Assembly: GCA_937877455.1 (NCBI GenBank)
Contig: CALFIU010000100.1
Span: 1 to 64,000, forward strand
DNA from: an uncultured Bacteroidales bacterium
GTDB taxonomy: Bacteria; Bacteroidota; Bacteroidia; Bacteroidales; UBA3824
Length of the DNA stretch: 64,000 nucleotides
Direction of reading: 5' to 3'
Under the pieces are notes generated by a model. That model did no database searches, was not told the origin of the DNA, and saw nothing but the letters and a program-made list of their open reading frames with translations. Positions 1-7,007 of the stretch are shown here, piece after piece. The stretch's first letter is position 1, and each line of letters opens with the position of its first letter. The translations under genes and the position numbers were made by a program.

Positions 1-14
1 GGGGGGGGGGGGGG
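1..14. other. G homopolymer at contig edge
   Basis: The window opens with 14 consecutive G residues directly joined to open coding sequence. Nothing else in the window resembles this, and such runs are typical of two-colour sequencing or assembly ends, so it is read as an artefact rather than as biology. Confidence 0.7.
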
Positions 15-130
15 TATTCATAGACATCTATAATCAGATGTATAATAAGGCTGGAATTGCTGGCACGATACACACAAGAATAAATGATGGAGGATATTGG
101 TGGGTTACACAAGTTATCGAAACCGAGTAA
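15..130 (+). CDS. C5-methyltransferase TRD-like unit, 5'-partial
   Basis: The frame is open from the contig edge and ends at TAA 128-130 with the residues QVIETE. The tail, with AGIAGTIHT followed by GG and a hydrophobic strand, has the same plan as the units that follow. In phage cytosine-C5 methyltransferases the matching segment (V-Y-D...G-L-S-P-T...GG...P-K-I) lies in the target-recognition region before motif IX. The start, and presumably the catalytic half with the PCQ motif, lies upstream of the window. It is the only unit whose end reads ATC GAA instead of TAT GAA, so no ATG is formed for the next unit. Confidence 0.45.
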
Positions 131-269
131 TGTCCTTCCGTTGAACGAAATGCCTGATGGTGTTTGCAGGACTTTGAAAGCGAATTACTATAAAACAGGC
201 AGAATCAATTTTCAGTACCACAATGTTTGGGGAACAACAGGTGCAAAAGTTGTCTATGAAACCGAGTGA
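84..269 (+). CDS. TRD-like methyltransferase unit
   Basis: This unit ends in AKVVYETE-stop, as its neighbours do. The ATG at 84 lies inside the previous unit in another frame, and the recognisable part starts near 118 (KPSN, matching the MKPSD starts of later units). The true start is therefore unclear: it could be the ATG at 84, the internal ATG at 150, or a frameshift from the unit before. Residues GRINFQYHNVWGTTGAK occupy the position of the G-x-V-Y-D...SP segment. It overlaps the next ORF by 14 bases. No catalytic motif of its own is visible. Confidence 0.35.
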   Translation: MMEDIGGLHKLSKPSNVLPLNEMPDGVCRTLKANYYKTGRINFQYHNVWGTTGAKVVYETE

Positions 270-414
270 CAAGTATCTTTATGGTTATTCAAGAGACCAT
301 AAAGGTAAAATCATCAACTATCACAAGGTTCTTGTCAGTAATACCGTCCATACTTCTACTGGTAGCGGTGGTAACACAGATCAGTTTGTCGGTATGCTTT
401 ATGAAACCTATTGA
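256..414 (+). CDS. TRD-like methyltransferase unit
   Basis: A 52-residue ORF starting MKPSDKYLYGYS and ending MLYETY. Its ATG is created by the TAT GAA codons that encode the Y-E of the previous unit, so the two ORFs overlap by 14 bases in different frames. The middle (GKIINYHKVLV...GGNTDQFV) matches the repeated plan of this array. An earlier ATG at 223 exists, but the conserved junction favours 256. Function is inferred from the array and from the methyltransferase C-terminus downstream. Confidence 0.45.
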   Translation: MKPSDKYLYGYSRDHKGKIINYHKVLVSNTVHTSTGSGGNTDQFVGMLYETY

Positions 415-565
415 CAAAGTTATTCAGATAGGCTATTTGTTCTTTACGGAAAGCAATTCACAGGCTGGTCGTGTCTATGATGCAAAAGGTCTGTCACCAA
501 CGATCGTTTGCAACGGTGGCGGTCACAAACAGCCCAAAGTCATTGTTACCTATGAAACCGACTGA
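401..565 (+). CDS. TRD-like methyltransferase unit
   Basis: A 54-residue ORF starting MKPIDKVIQIGYLF and ending VTYETD. It carries the clearest family signature: GRVYDAKGLSPTIVCNGGG followed by Q-P-K-V. That pattern is characteristic of the segment just before motif IX in phage cytosine-C5 DNA methyltransferases. It overlaps both neighbours by 14 bases and lies one frame forward of the previous unit. An independent protein of this size would lack SAM-binding and catalytic motifs, so it would have to act as a recognition module for a separate or frameshifted catalytic half. Confidence 0.5.
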   Translation: MKPIDKVIQIGYLFFTESNSQAGRVYDAKGLSPTIVCNGGGHKQPKVIVTYETD

Positions 566-707
566 TAAGATAGTCGTTGTAGGCTTTGTCTGGAACAGTC
601 ACCAGAATGGTGCTGTATATGACGTAAGAGGTTTGTCACCTTGTTTTGTCGTTGGTCAACATTCTGGCGTAGAGCCAAAGATTAAGGTGGTCTATGAAAC
701 GGATTGA
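552..707 (+). CDS. TRD-like methyltransferase unit
   Basis: A 51-residue ORF starting MKPTDKIVVVGFVW and ending VVYETD, with GAVYDVRGLSPCFVVGQHSG then E-P-K-I in the middle. It is closely similar in plan to the preceding unit but differs at most positions, so the array is not a recent duplication. The start overlaps the previous stop by 14 bases, and the stop overlaps the next start in the same way. Confidence 0.5.
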   Translation: MKPTDKIVVVGFVWNSHQNGAVYDVRGLSPCFVVGQHSGVEPKIKVVYETD

Positions 708-888
708 TGCACGTCACATTGCCCGTGTAAGAACAGCTGACGAGAGATTGCGCCGACACCTCTACGGCGAAACAGGTGCTACATTCTCCAAAGGAAAGTA
801 CATGACACTTGGCGGTCATATCATGGGAACAATAACAACTTTCATTTCAAAGGATTGCTTATTAGCAGAAATATATGAAACAAGATAA
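694..888 (+). CDS. TRD-like methyltransferase unit, divergent
   Basis: A 64-residue ORF starting MKRIDARHIARVRTADERLR and ending AEIYETR. The second half (GATFSKGKYMTLGGHIMGTI) follows the repeat plan, while the first half is longer and more basic than in other units. It begins at the 14-base overlap with the previous unit and ends in the same overlap with the methyltransferase C-terminal ORF. Confidence 0.45.
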   Translation: MKRIDARHIARVRTADERLRRHLYGETGATFSKGKYMTLGGHIMGTITTFISKDCLLAEIYETR

Positions 889-1450
889 TGAAAACTTGCG
901 TGGAAACCGCAAGCAGCGAGACTTTCACAGGTATGTGAGGGTTGTGTATCGGGCTTGCAGGAAACTCTACGGAAAGGAAAAGACACAGGACGAATGTCTG
1001 AAGGTGTTTAAGGTTATCTTTCCAGAGTTGTATAAGTTGAGAAACTGCGTGGAAGAGAAGATACAAGTTCCTCTTATTGTCTCGACTAAGTTACTTGTTG
1101 CAACTCACGACTGGAATCCTCATGGTAAGTTGGCAGAACTTGTTGCATACGTCATAGGTACGCTGCAATTTCCAGTTGACTGGAACAGGGAAGACCTTAT
1201 GCAATTCTATGAGGATATTATGCCCGTAGTCATGCGAATAAGGAAACTCACGCCGAGAGAGTGTTTCCGGCTTATGGGAATGTCAGAAACAGACATTGAT
1301 GTTGTATTGAGCAGCGGCATATCAAATAGTGCCTGTTATAAGTTGGCAGGGAACAGCATTGTCGTAGATGTTATGACGGCAATGTTTGACACGTTGTTTA
1401 TCAACACAGAACCGAAGAAAGAAGTTGGAATGCAGTTGAGCTTGTTTTAG
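875..1450 (+). CDS. Cytosine-C5 DNA methyltransferase C-terminal part
   Basis: The 191-residue product contains LTPRECFRLMGM near residue 130, which is motif IX of cytosine-C5 methyltransferases, and YKLAGNSIVVDV near residue 157, which is motif X (the conserved G-N-S). Motif I, the PCQ nucleophile loop and the ENV motif are absent, so on its own it cannot be a full enzyme. The catalytic half is probably upstream of the window. It ends in MQLSLF, a canonical beta-sliding-clamp-binding peptide that is shared with other methyltransferases here. The first 120 residues are not recognised. The ATG overlaps the preceding stop by 14 bases. Confidence 0.75.
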   Translation: MKQDNENLRGNRKQRDFHRYVRVVYRACRKLYGKEKTQDECLKVFKVIFPELYKLRNCVEEKIQVPLIVSTKLLVATHDWNPHGKLAELVAYVIGTLQFPVDWNREDLMQFYEDIMPVVMRIRKLTPRECFRLMGMSETDIDVVLSSGISNSACYKLAGNSIVVDVMTAMFDTLFINTEPKKEVGMQLSLF

Positions 1451-1468
1451 TTGTGATTCAATCACAAC
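1450..1468 (+). promoter_or_regulatory. Post-stop triloop hairpin
   Basis: Perfect arms GTTGTGAT and ATCACAAC enclose the three bases TCA. The first arm starts on the last base of the upstream stop codon. The hairpin is followed by GCAAATAACGAA and then, after a few bases, by the ATG of the next gene. It belongs to a family of post-stop hairpins in this genome with different stems but the same 8-3-8 shape and a downstream ACGAA motif. The function is unknown; RNA processing or control of re-initiation is possible. Confidence 0.55.
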
Positions 1469-1485
1469 GCAAATAACGAAGAATT

Positions 1486-2388
1486 ATGGAACAGAAATAT
1501 ATAAAAGCGTCTGAAGTTGCTGCCATGTTTGGCGTGACCAGGCAAACTATCCGAAACTGGATAGACAAAGGACTACTGAAGGCAGAGAAACTTGATGGTT
1601 GCCACTATGTAACGATGTCAAGTGTCAAGGCGATTGAAGACAAGTATGCAGATATTGTTGTAGAAGAGGGAGCAGCCGATGCTTACCTCAAAAGCCTTCG
1701 CACGTTGACGGAAGATTACAAGCAGTCGGTTGAAGAGTATCGCAATTCCATTTCAGAAAACAAAGTTCTGGCAAAGAGCAGATTTACGATTGCCCGTTTC
1801 ATTCCGATTGTGTATGGGCTGTTGCGTGATGGAGTGCAGACAACGGAGCGTGGAGGCTTGATTATCCAACGGGTAGTCGAGGGTGCAGATGTGAGGTCGA
1901 TTGCGCATGAGTTTGGTGTGACTTTTGAGCGTGTACGCCAGATACTTGAAAAGGAGTTGCGCATGATTCGGCAGAATGCCACCCCATTCTACACACTCAG
2001 AGAAGAAAACGAAAGTTTGAGAGCGAGGATTGCCACACTCGAACTTAATGCAAAGAATTTGGCATCGCTACCCGTTGAGCGAACAGTGGAAGGAGTGCCT
2101 GACAGCATCCTCACGAAGAGACTTGTTGACTGCAATCTTTCTGTACGCGCACTGAATTGTCTTCATTCATACCATGAAATAATTGACGGCAAAATTGTAG
2201 ATAGCCCCATCGAGACCATAGGCGACCTAACAAGACTTCACAAGACCGATTTGCTAAAGATGCGCAACTGCGGTAAGAAAACACTTATTGAGGTTGACGA
2301 ACTTCTTAAAGAGTTGGGTCTTGAGTGGGGAAAGCGTTACATCGTCCAAGACGATGGTTTAATAGTGGAAATAAGTTCAACCCCTTAA
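1486..2388 (+). CDS. Hybrid transcription factor: MerR HTH, sigma-4-like HTH, alpha-CTD-like
   Basis: The 300-residue protein appears to have four parts. Residues 6-32 (KASEVAAMFGVTRQTIRNW) are a MerR/excisionase-type helix-turn-helix. Residues 124-162, with VRSIAHEFGVTFERVRQIL, resemble the helix-turn-helix of sigma70 region 4. Residues 168-192 form a short coiled coil. Residues 212-281 resemble the C-terminal domain of the RNA polymerase alpha subunit: LSVRALNCL and NCGKKTL align with the alpha-CTD segments that hold the UP-element-contacting Arg265, Asn268 and Lys298 of E. coli. It could recruit or retarget host RNA polymerase to phage promoters. The role is inferred; the domain resemblance is strong for the first and last parts. 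Confidence 0.7.
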   Translation: MEQKYIKASEVAAMFGVTRQTIRNWIDKGLLKAEKLDGCHYVTMSSVKAIEDKYADIVVEEGAADAYLKSLRTLTEDYKQSVEEYRNSISENKVLAKSRFTIARFIPIVYGLLRDGVQTTERGGLIIQRVVEGADVRSIAHEFGVTFERVRQILEKELRMIRQNATPFYTLREENESLRARIATLELNAKNLASLPVERTVEGVPDSILTKRLVDCNLSVRALNCLHSYHEIIDGKIVDSPIETIGDLTRLHKTDLLKMRNCGKKTLIEVDELLKELGLEWGKRYIVQDDGLIVEISSTP

Positions 2389-2399
2389 TATTATCGACA

Positions 2400-2759
2400 A
2401 TGAAACTTTTTAATTCATTCAAGGATTGGAAGAAATACATTCTTTCTGCCATCCGAAGCGTATTCGTAGGTTTATTGCGAATAGTTTGGTCAATCGTCAT
2501 CGGTGTTGTTAGTTTGGTCGCAGGTATATTCCGTTCAATCGGTGCATTCTCCAGACGCGAACCGAAGGCAATGCTTGTAATCATCATTCTTTTCACCTGT
2601 GTTTTCTTTGGGTGGATTATGAATTTCGTCAATGAACGAGCCATGAGAGTTTCGGCAGAATATCAGCGTGACAGTCTTTCGCTTAAACTTGACAGCGCAA
2701 AGCAGAACGCCTACGTTCAAGAACCGTTTGTTGTCAATCACTGGGATAGCGATGAATAG
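2400..2759 (+). CDS. Small two-helix membrane protein
   Basis: A 119-residue product with two hydrophobic stretches, about residues 20-45 (VGLLRIVWSIVIGVVSLVAG) and 58-77 (MLVIIILFTCVFFGWIM), and a polar C-terminal tail of about 40 residues. The start is the ATG at 2400, just after the upstream gene; a longer in-frame extension overlaps that gene and is unlikely. No family is recognised. It overlaps the next ORF by 8 bases, so the two are probably translationally coupled. Confidence 0.6.
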   Translation: MKLFNSFKDWKKYILSAIRSVFVGLLRIVWSIVIGVVSLVAGIFRSIGAFSRREPKAMLVIIILFTCVFFGWIMNFVNERAMRVSAEYQRDSLSLKLDSAKQNAYVQEPFVVNHWDSDE

Positions 2760-2925
2760 GATAGACGGACAATACTACTATGCCCCACATCGCAGGTCGT
2801 GGGGTGTTTGGCAGTATCACGATCATGGTAATGGTTGTGGTTCTGGAACCCATTACAACGACTATCCTACGAAAGAAGAAGCGAGAAAGGTTGTTTATGA
2901 ACTTAACGGCTGGAAACTAAAATGA
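2752..2925 (+). CDS. Small hypothetical protein
   Basis: A 57-residue product rich in Tyr, His and Gly (GQYYYAPHRRSWGVWQYHDH), with a charged C-terminus resembling a short alpha-helical tail. The ATG at 2752 overlaps the upstream stop, and its own stop overlaps the next start in an ATGA arrangement. No function can be assigned. Confidence 0.5.
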   Translation: MNRIDGQYYYAPHRRSWGVWQYHDHGNGCGSGTHYNDYPTKEEARKVVYELNGWKLK

Positions 2926-3245
2926 AACAGAAATACAAGAAAAGCAACAGTCCAAGGCTTGCAAATGCCATCAAAAAGGCATTAGCCTACGCCCGTGATC
3001 ATTCTGGATGGTGGGAGGCATTTCGTTCGGACGATTTAGGTATTCTTATTCTTGGTTACGCATACGGAGCTGACAAGTACGATGTGCTGAATGCGTTGTG
3101 TCCTGGTATTCACGGAAAGGTTATCACCTACGCCAGAGGGGATATAAGGCACAGGAAACATCGTTTGAGTTGCGATGATATCGCAACATACACAACACTA
3201 CTTCTGCTGGTCGTAGTTGTTGCGTTGCTATCAGGAGCATGGTAA
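2922..3245 (+). CDS. Hypothetical protein with C-terminal membrane helix
   Basis: A 107-residue product with a basic N-terminus (KQKYKKSNSPRL), a central soluble part and a C-terminal hydrophobic helix (TTLLLLVVVVALLSG), suggesting a tail-anchored membrane protein. It is coupled to the preceding gene by an ATGA overlap. The family is unknown. Confidence 0.55.
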   Translation: MKQKYKKSNSPRLANAIKKALAYARDHSGWWEAFRSDDLGILILGYAYGADKYDVLNALCPGIHGKVITYARGDIRHRKHRLSCDDIATYTTLLLLVVVVALLSGAW

Positions 3246-3297
3246 TCATTGCTTGAACATCAAAGACAGGAATATAAACAAGTAAAACGAATGAACT

Positions 3298-3579
3298 ATG
3301 TCACATTTATCAAGACGTTACACAGAACATTATTATGTTGAGGGAAAGAATGGTAAGTTGGAGAAGCGCGATGTGCTTCACGTCAATTCTCCTAAGTATA
3401 TCAGGGCGTTACAGGCTCGCGGTGTTCCCATCCCACCGATGGTAATGCCAAATGCCGTTTTCCCTTGCCAACATGAACAGCGTGACTTTTTGCCAAAGAA
3501 AGGCAAGAAACATAACCGCACTCATGCCCGCATGAAGCGTAAACGCAAAGCTCGTATCAAAGCGAGAAACCAGAAGTAA
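3298..3579 (+). CDS. Small basic hypothetical protein
   Basis: A 93-residue product whose last 30 residues are very basic (HARMKRKRKARIKARNQK), suggesting nucleic-acid contact. It is preceded by 52 bases without a gene or a Shine-Dalgarno sequence, as is usual for Bacteroidales. The family is unknown. Confidence 0.55.
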   Translation: MSHLSRRYTEHYYVEGKNGKLEKRDVLHVNSPKYIRALQARGVPIPPMVMPNAVFPCQHEQRDFLPKKGKKHNRTHARMKRKRKARIKARNQK

Positions 3580-3612
3580 AACTAACAATTCATTTCAAAA
3601 AACAAAAGAACA

Positions 3613-4128
3613 ATGGCAAATTTAAGAAACAGAAGCGGTTTCTGGATGGAAGCAACACTCGCTTTCAGTGAAACCAATGAAAAAGGAATCACCAAAGAGG
3701 TGAAAGAACGCTACGTCGTTGAGGCTGCATCATTCATTGACGGCGAAAAGAAACTCCGCGACGAACTGAACTATGCCAATCGCCCCATCAAGAGCGTTGC
3801 AGGTATGGTACGACCGAAGTACGGCACAATCTGTTTCAGTGACGATGCCTTGGCTGAAAGTTACTACAAAGTCAAGGTTGTCATTACGGAAGAGGTTGAA
3901 GTCAAGACCCGCAAAGGCGGTGTCCGCACCAAGACCAAGGCTGTCAGTCACTTCCATCTGGTACAGGCTGCAAGCAACGAGGCCGCACGAAAGGCAGTTG
4001 TCGAAGAGGTCTATAAGAACTCCAATGCAGACTATGAGATTGCCGACGTTGTGAAGACGCGCATTCTTGATGTGCTGGAGAATGACAAGCACCTTCAGAC
4101 GCTTACAAACAAAGAGAAGACGGAATAG
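3613..4128 (+). CDS. DUF4494 family protein
   Basis: The 171-residue product begins with a pattern typical of DUF4494 (FWMEATLAFSETNEKG, then VKERYVVEAASFIDGEKKL), a domain common in Bacteroidetes phages and conjugative elements. The biochemical role of the family is unknown. The stop codon abuts a post-stop hairpin and then an intrinsic terminator, so this is probably the end of a transcription unit. Confidence 0.6.
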   Translation: MANLRNRSGFWMEATLAFSETNEKGITKEVKERYVVEAASFIDGEKKLRDELNYANRPIKSVAGMVRPKYGTICFSDDALAESYYKVKVVITEEVEVKTRKGGVRTKTKAVSHFHLVQAASNEAARKAVVEEVYKNSNADYEIADVVKTRILDVLENDKHLQTLTNKEKTE

Positions 4129-4146
4129 TTGCAATGACATTGCAAC
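4128..4146 (+). promoter_or_regulatory. Post-stop triloop hairpin
   Basis: Perfect arms GTTGCAAT and ATTGCAAC with loop GAC, starting on the last base of the stop TAG. It is followed by ATACAGAACGAA. The same form recurs at 37908 and 58330, each time between a stop codon and a terminator. Confidence 0.6.
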
Positions 4147-4162
4147 ATACAGAACGAACCGC

Positions 4163-4204
4163 AATAGCCCTGTGTCGTTGAAATGCGATGCAGGGCTATT
4201 TCTA
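4163..4204 (+). terminator. Intrinsic terminator
   Basis: A 10-bp stem (AATAGCCCTG pairing with CAGGGCTATT) with an 18-base loop, followed by a T-rich stretch. It lies between the DUF4494 gene and the next ORF. Confidence 0.65.
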
Positions 4205-4215
4205 TATGAACTGGT

Positions 4216-4707
4216 ATGAAAACATACGTTATCACACTTTCGCAGATCTTCCCTGTGACACATGCAAGGGCTGGTGAACCGACGGGCTTCAAAGACAAAT
4301 TCCTCGCTGCCTTTATGCACGAAGAAGGTAAGTGGCAAAAACTCCACACCATTCGAGCAAACTATGAATTGTGGCAGAAACGCTTTAAGGAAATCGAAGA
4401 AGGCAAGGCATGTCTTGCTATCCGGCAATGGAGTGGTAAGCCATATCGTAGCAAACAGGTGGAACTGGCACGGCTTACACATGAGGATGGTATTGGTATT
4501 CAGCAGTTGAAGATAGACAAGTTTCCATCTGAAGACTTTGAATCTTGGTACGGATTTGTTGACGGTCATACACAGAATCACAATGAGTTTTTCGAGAAGT
4601 TGGCACGGAACGACGGTTTGGCTTTTGCCGACTGGTACAATTGGTTCAAAGGCTACGACTTATCAAAACCTTTGGTCATAATACATTTCACATCATTCAG
4701 ATATTGA
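4216..4707 (+). CDS. Hypothetical protein, possibly ASCH/PUA-like
   Basis: The 163-residue product starts MKTYVITLSQIFPVTH and contains KLHTIRANYELWQKR and ACLAIRQWSGKPYRSKQ. This layout (an early strand, then an H-T-I-R segment and a W-S-G-K-P-Y-R turn) recalls ASCH/PUA-like RNA-binding folds, but the match is weak and made from memory. It starts 12 bases after the terminator stem, so it probably begins a new unit or depends on readthrough. Confidence 0.45.
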   Translation: MKTYVITLSQIFPVTHARAGEPTGFKDKFLAAFMHEEGKWQKLHTIRANYELWQKRFKEIEEGKACLAIRQWSGKPYRSKQVELARLTHEDGIGIQQLKIDKFPSEDFESWYGFVDGHTQNHNEFFEKLARNDGLAFADWYNWFKGYDLSKPLVIIHFTSFRY

Positions 4708-4709
4708 AA

Positions 4710-5027
4710 ATGGAAAAGGAACAAGTATTGGAGAAGTTCAACGCAAAGTTTGGAACCAGCGTTGATCTACGATTAGTAAAACTGCGCGAAGAGTTTGGCG
4801 AATTGATGGAAGCGTCTGGAAAAGACATCTATCAGAGCAAAGAAAATCTGGACGATTTCATAGACGAATTAGCCGATGTCAATGCCGTTGTCTTCCATAT
4901 TGCTGGTATTCTTGGTTTAACCCAGGACGAATTGCTATCAATGGCCGCTGATAAGGTGATTGGGAGAGAAAGAGACCCGAACTATAAGCGCAAGCATCCA
5001 CATGTTGAACGTCAAAAAACAGCATAA
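4710..5027 (+). CDS. MazG-like nucleotide pyrophosphohydrolase
   Basis: The 105-residue product has the all-alpha MazG/dUTPase-type signature. KLREEFGELMEA (EExxE) lies near residues 25-36 and DDFIDELADVNAVVF (ExxD) near 48-62; these acidic residues bind Mg. GRERDPNYKRK near the C-terminus is also typical of this group in phages. Such enzymes hydrolyse non-canonical or excess NTPs. The start is taken at 4710, right after the upstream stop; a longer frame overlaps that gene. Confidence 0.7.
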   Translation: MEKEQVLEKFNAKFGTSVDLRLVKLREEFGELMEASGKDIYQSKENLDDFIDELADVNAVVFHIAGILGLTQDELLSMAADKVIGRERDPNYKRKHPHVERQKTA

Positions 5028-5029
5028 CC

Positions 5030-5425
5030 ATGAGCGGAGGACATTTTGACTACAAGCAATGGCATATTGAAAACATTGCAGACCAGACCGAACAAGAGGT
5101 TATTTTGAGCGGTAAGCCCATTCCAAGACAAAGATGGAGTTACAGCGAACGGCAGGAGTTTGAAGAAACCCGCCAGCAGCCAATGAACTATGCTTTTCCA
5201 GAAACCACGTTGCGTAGGATGGAAGAGGCAGTATATGCTCTGCGTCGTGCTGCCATCTACGCACAGAGGGTTGACTACCTGATATGCGGTGACGATGGAG
5301 AGGAAAGTTTCGAGCGACGGTTGAAAGAGGAACTTGCAGAACTTGATTCCAAGTCGAAGATGGGCGAGAATGGGGTTATGTACTATGTTGTAGATAGGAC
5401 GCAAGACCCATACGCCGATGATTAG
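5030..5425 (+). CDS. Conserved phage hypothetical protein
   Basis: A 131-residue product starting MSGGHFDYKQWHIENIA, an N-terminus often seen in Bacteroidetes phage proteins of unknown role. The remainder is hydrophilic and helical (RRMEEAVYALRRAAIYAQRV). The start is two bases after the MazG-like stop, so the two are probably co-translated. Confidence 0.55.
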   Translation: MSGGHFDYKQWHIENIADQTEQEVILSGKPIPRQRWSYSERQEFEETRQQPMNYAFPETTLRRMEEAVYALRRAAIYAQRVDYLICGDDGEESFERRLKEELAELDSKSKMGENGVMYYVVDRTQDPYADD

Positions 5426-5448
5426 TACACCATAAAACAAGTAAAGGT

Positions 5449-5673
5449 ATGAACACATTGAAAATTTAATATGCCGTAAACAAGAGCGGTCAAGGCTGTA
5501 TCTTTGAAGAGAAGCCGAGTCGTGACACCATACTTGAAGTGTGGGTTGGTCTATACAACGGCAGCGTGACAATGGTAGTTGCCCGTATGGAGTCATTAGG
5601 TTTCGTCCTACCGAAGATAACGTGGTCTGACGAGCCAGTAGAACTAAAACTTACATTGGCTTATGAAACATAA
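5449..5673 (+). pseudogene. Small gene interrupted by in-frame TAA
   Basis: From ATG 5449 the frame reads MNTLKI, then TAA at 5467-5469, then stays open for 67 codons (YAVNKSGQGCIFEEK ... ELKLTLAYET) to TAA 5671-5673. The part after the stop has good coding character, and no ATG lies near its start. One extra TAA triplet thus splits an otherwise intact ORF of about 73 residues. It could be a recent nonsense change, stop readthrough, or a sequencing error. The family is unknown. The 3' end overlaps the next gene by 11 bases. Confidence 0.55.
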
Positions 5674-6106
5674 CTATCTTGTCTCTGTATTTGTTGACGG
5701 CAAAAGCGTCAATTCGTATTTCTCAGAAAATCTTGACGATCTCATAACTATTAAGGCTCTTCACAAAGATTGCGAAATTCAGATTTTTGATTTTGACAAC
5801 TTTGTACGTTTCTCACCAGAACAGGTTGAGCGAGAGATTATCAAGTCTGGTAAACGCTGGAAGAAATCTTTGGAGAAGCCAGAGGTTGTAGAGACAATTC
5901 CTCAACCTCCGAAGGTGAAACCAAAGAAAGAAAAGCGGAAGAAGTATTGGGAACGTCCTGTGCTTTGCGTAGAGACTGGTCAAGTCTTCAGTTCTATCCG
6001 TGAATGTTGCGAGCGTTTAGGGTTATCGCATAAGTCACTTTGGAATGCCATCAATAGTGGAAATGCGCGTAATGGCTTACATTTTCGGAATGCACCAAAG
6101 CGATAA
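5663..6106 (+). CDS. NUMOD1-like domain protein
   Basis: In this 147-residue product the last 55 residues (RPVLCVETGQVFSSIRECC, then LGLSHKSLWNAINSG) match the NUMOD1-type helix-turn-helix module that accompanies homing endonucleases. No HNH or GIY-YIG nuclease motif is present. The middle is a Lys/Pro-rich linker. It may be a stand-alone DNA-binding remnant of a homing endonuclease or a phage regulator. Confidence 0.6.
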   Translation: MKHNYLVSVFVDGKSVNSYFSENLDDLITIKALHKDCEIQIFDFDNFVRFSPEQVEREIIKSGKRWKKSLEKPEVVETIPQPPKVKPKKEKRKKYWERPVLCVETGQVFSSIRECCERLGLSHKSLWNAINSGNARNGLHFRNAPKR

Positions 6107-6150
6107 CTGTGCCTATACAATACAGAGAAGATAGGTAAAACTATTCAAAA

Positions 6151-6501
6151 ATGGAAAAACAAGAAGCTATCAAAGAAATCAATCAGGCTATCCGTGATGG
6201 TCTGAACCAATGGGCTGACATTGCTCTTGAAGCAGAAGATAAGCAGTGGGCGGTAGATCTAAACTACTTTCCGCGTGATTTAATGAACGTGTGTTATCTG
6301 TTTATGCACATTTGTTCAAACATTGGTATCAAGGCTGGTCGTGTCGATTTGGAAAATACAGCGAAGTTCGCTGAGCGTATTCGTCAGTTAATTATTGACA
6401 TGACTGGCTATGACCCGCACCACATCTTTGATGAAAAGCAATCAGACGAACATGGGAAAGAACAAGAAACTTCGCCTGTTGGTGACAGCCAATTGTCCTA
6501 A
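6151..6501 (+). CDS. Hypothetical protein
   Basis: A 116-residue acidic, mostly helical product (AIKEINQAIRDGLNQWADIA). The C-terminal tail (HGKEQETSPVGDSQLS) overlaps the start of the radical SAM ORF in another frame by 50 bases. No family is recognised. Confidence 0.5.
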   Translation: MEKQEAIKEINQAIRDGLNQWADIALEAEDKQWAVDLNYFPRDLMNVCYLFMHICSNIGIKAGRVDLENTAKFAERIRQLIIDMTGYDPHHIFDEKQSDEHGKEQETSPVGDSQLS

Positions 6502-7003
6502 TTGGTGTCCGATGTGCTGCAACAAGCAGTTCAATGTGAATGACATTCCTGTTGTTGACCGATGGGATTACGAAGAGATAATGATAACGGGTGGCGAACC
6601 TATGCTTTATCCAGACCGACTTGAAAGACTCTGCAAGGGTATTCGAGAGGTTACAGAGCAGATGGGGTTGAGACCAAAAATCTATCTCTACACGTCTCGC
6701 TGTTGGTGGAGTGACATAGACAGAGCAATCAGATACTATGCAGACGGAATCGTTGTTGCGCCTCACAGCTCAGACGATGTGAAAATTTTTCGGCAGACGA
6801 ACAACAATCTGTTGAAGTATCGGTATGGAAAGTATCTGGAGTGCAGCCTCCGACTGAAAGTATTTCCAGAAGTCAGAGACGCATTGCCAGAGAACTTGAA
6901 GTATTGAAAGGTTGACCATGCTGAATGGATAGAAAACTGTCCTTTGCCAGATGGCGAAGACTTCCGTAGGGTATCAGAATTATGGACTAAAGACAAATGG
7001 TAA
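6452..7003 (+). pseudogene. Radical SAM protein interrupted by in-frame TGA
   Basis: From ATG 6452 the product has the radical SAM cluster Cys15-x3-Cys19-x2-Cys22 (ANCPNWCPMCC), then MITGGEPML, the glycine-rich SAM-binding GGEP. It is a short, NrdG-activase-sized protein. TGA at 6905-6907 ends it after 151 residues, but the same frame continues with 31 sensible codons (KVDHAEWIENCPLPDGEDF ... TKDKW) to TAA at 7003. The TGA is therefore probably a nonsense change, perhaps from CGA or TGG, or a readthrough site. The substrate is unknown. If only the first part is made, the core fold is still largely present. Confidence 0.65.
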
Positions 7004-7007
7004 AACA

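Noticed and set aside
1450..1468. Reading the triloop hairpins as intrinsic terminators
   Set aside because: No T-run follows, several stems are AT-rich, and three of them stand directly before true terminators.
3730..4581. Long minus-strand ORF opposite the DUF4494 and ASCH-like genes
   Set aside because: It crosses a terminator and a hairpin and has unlike composition; the plus-strand genes are supported by spacing and motifs.
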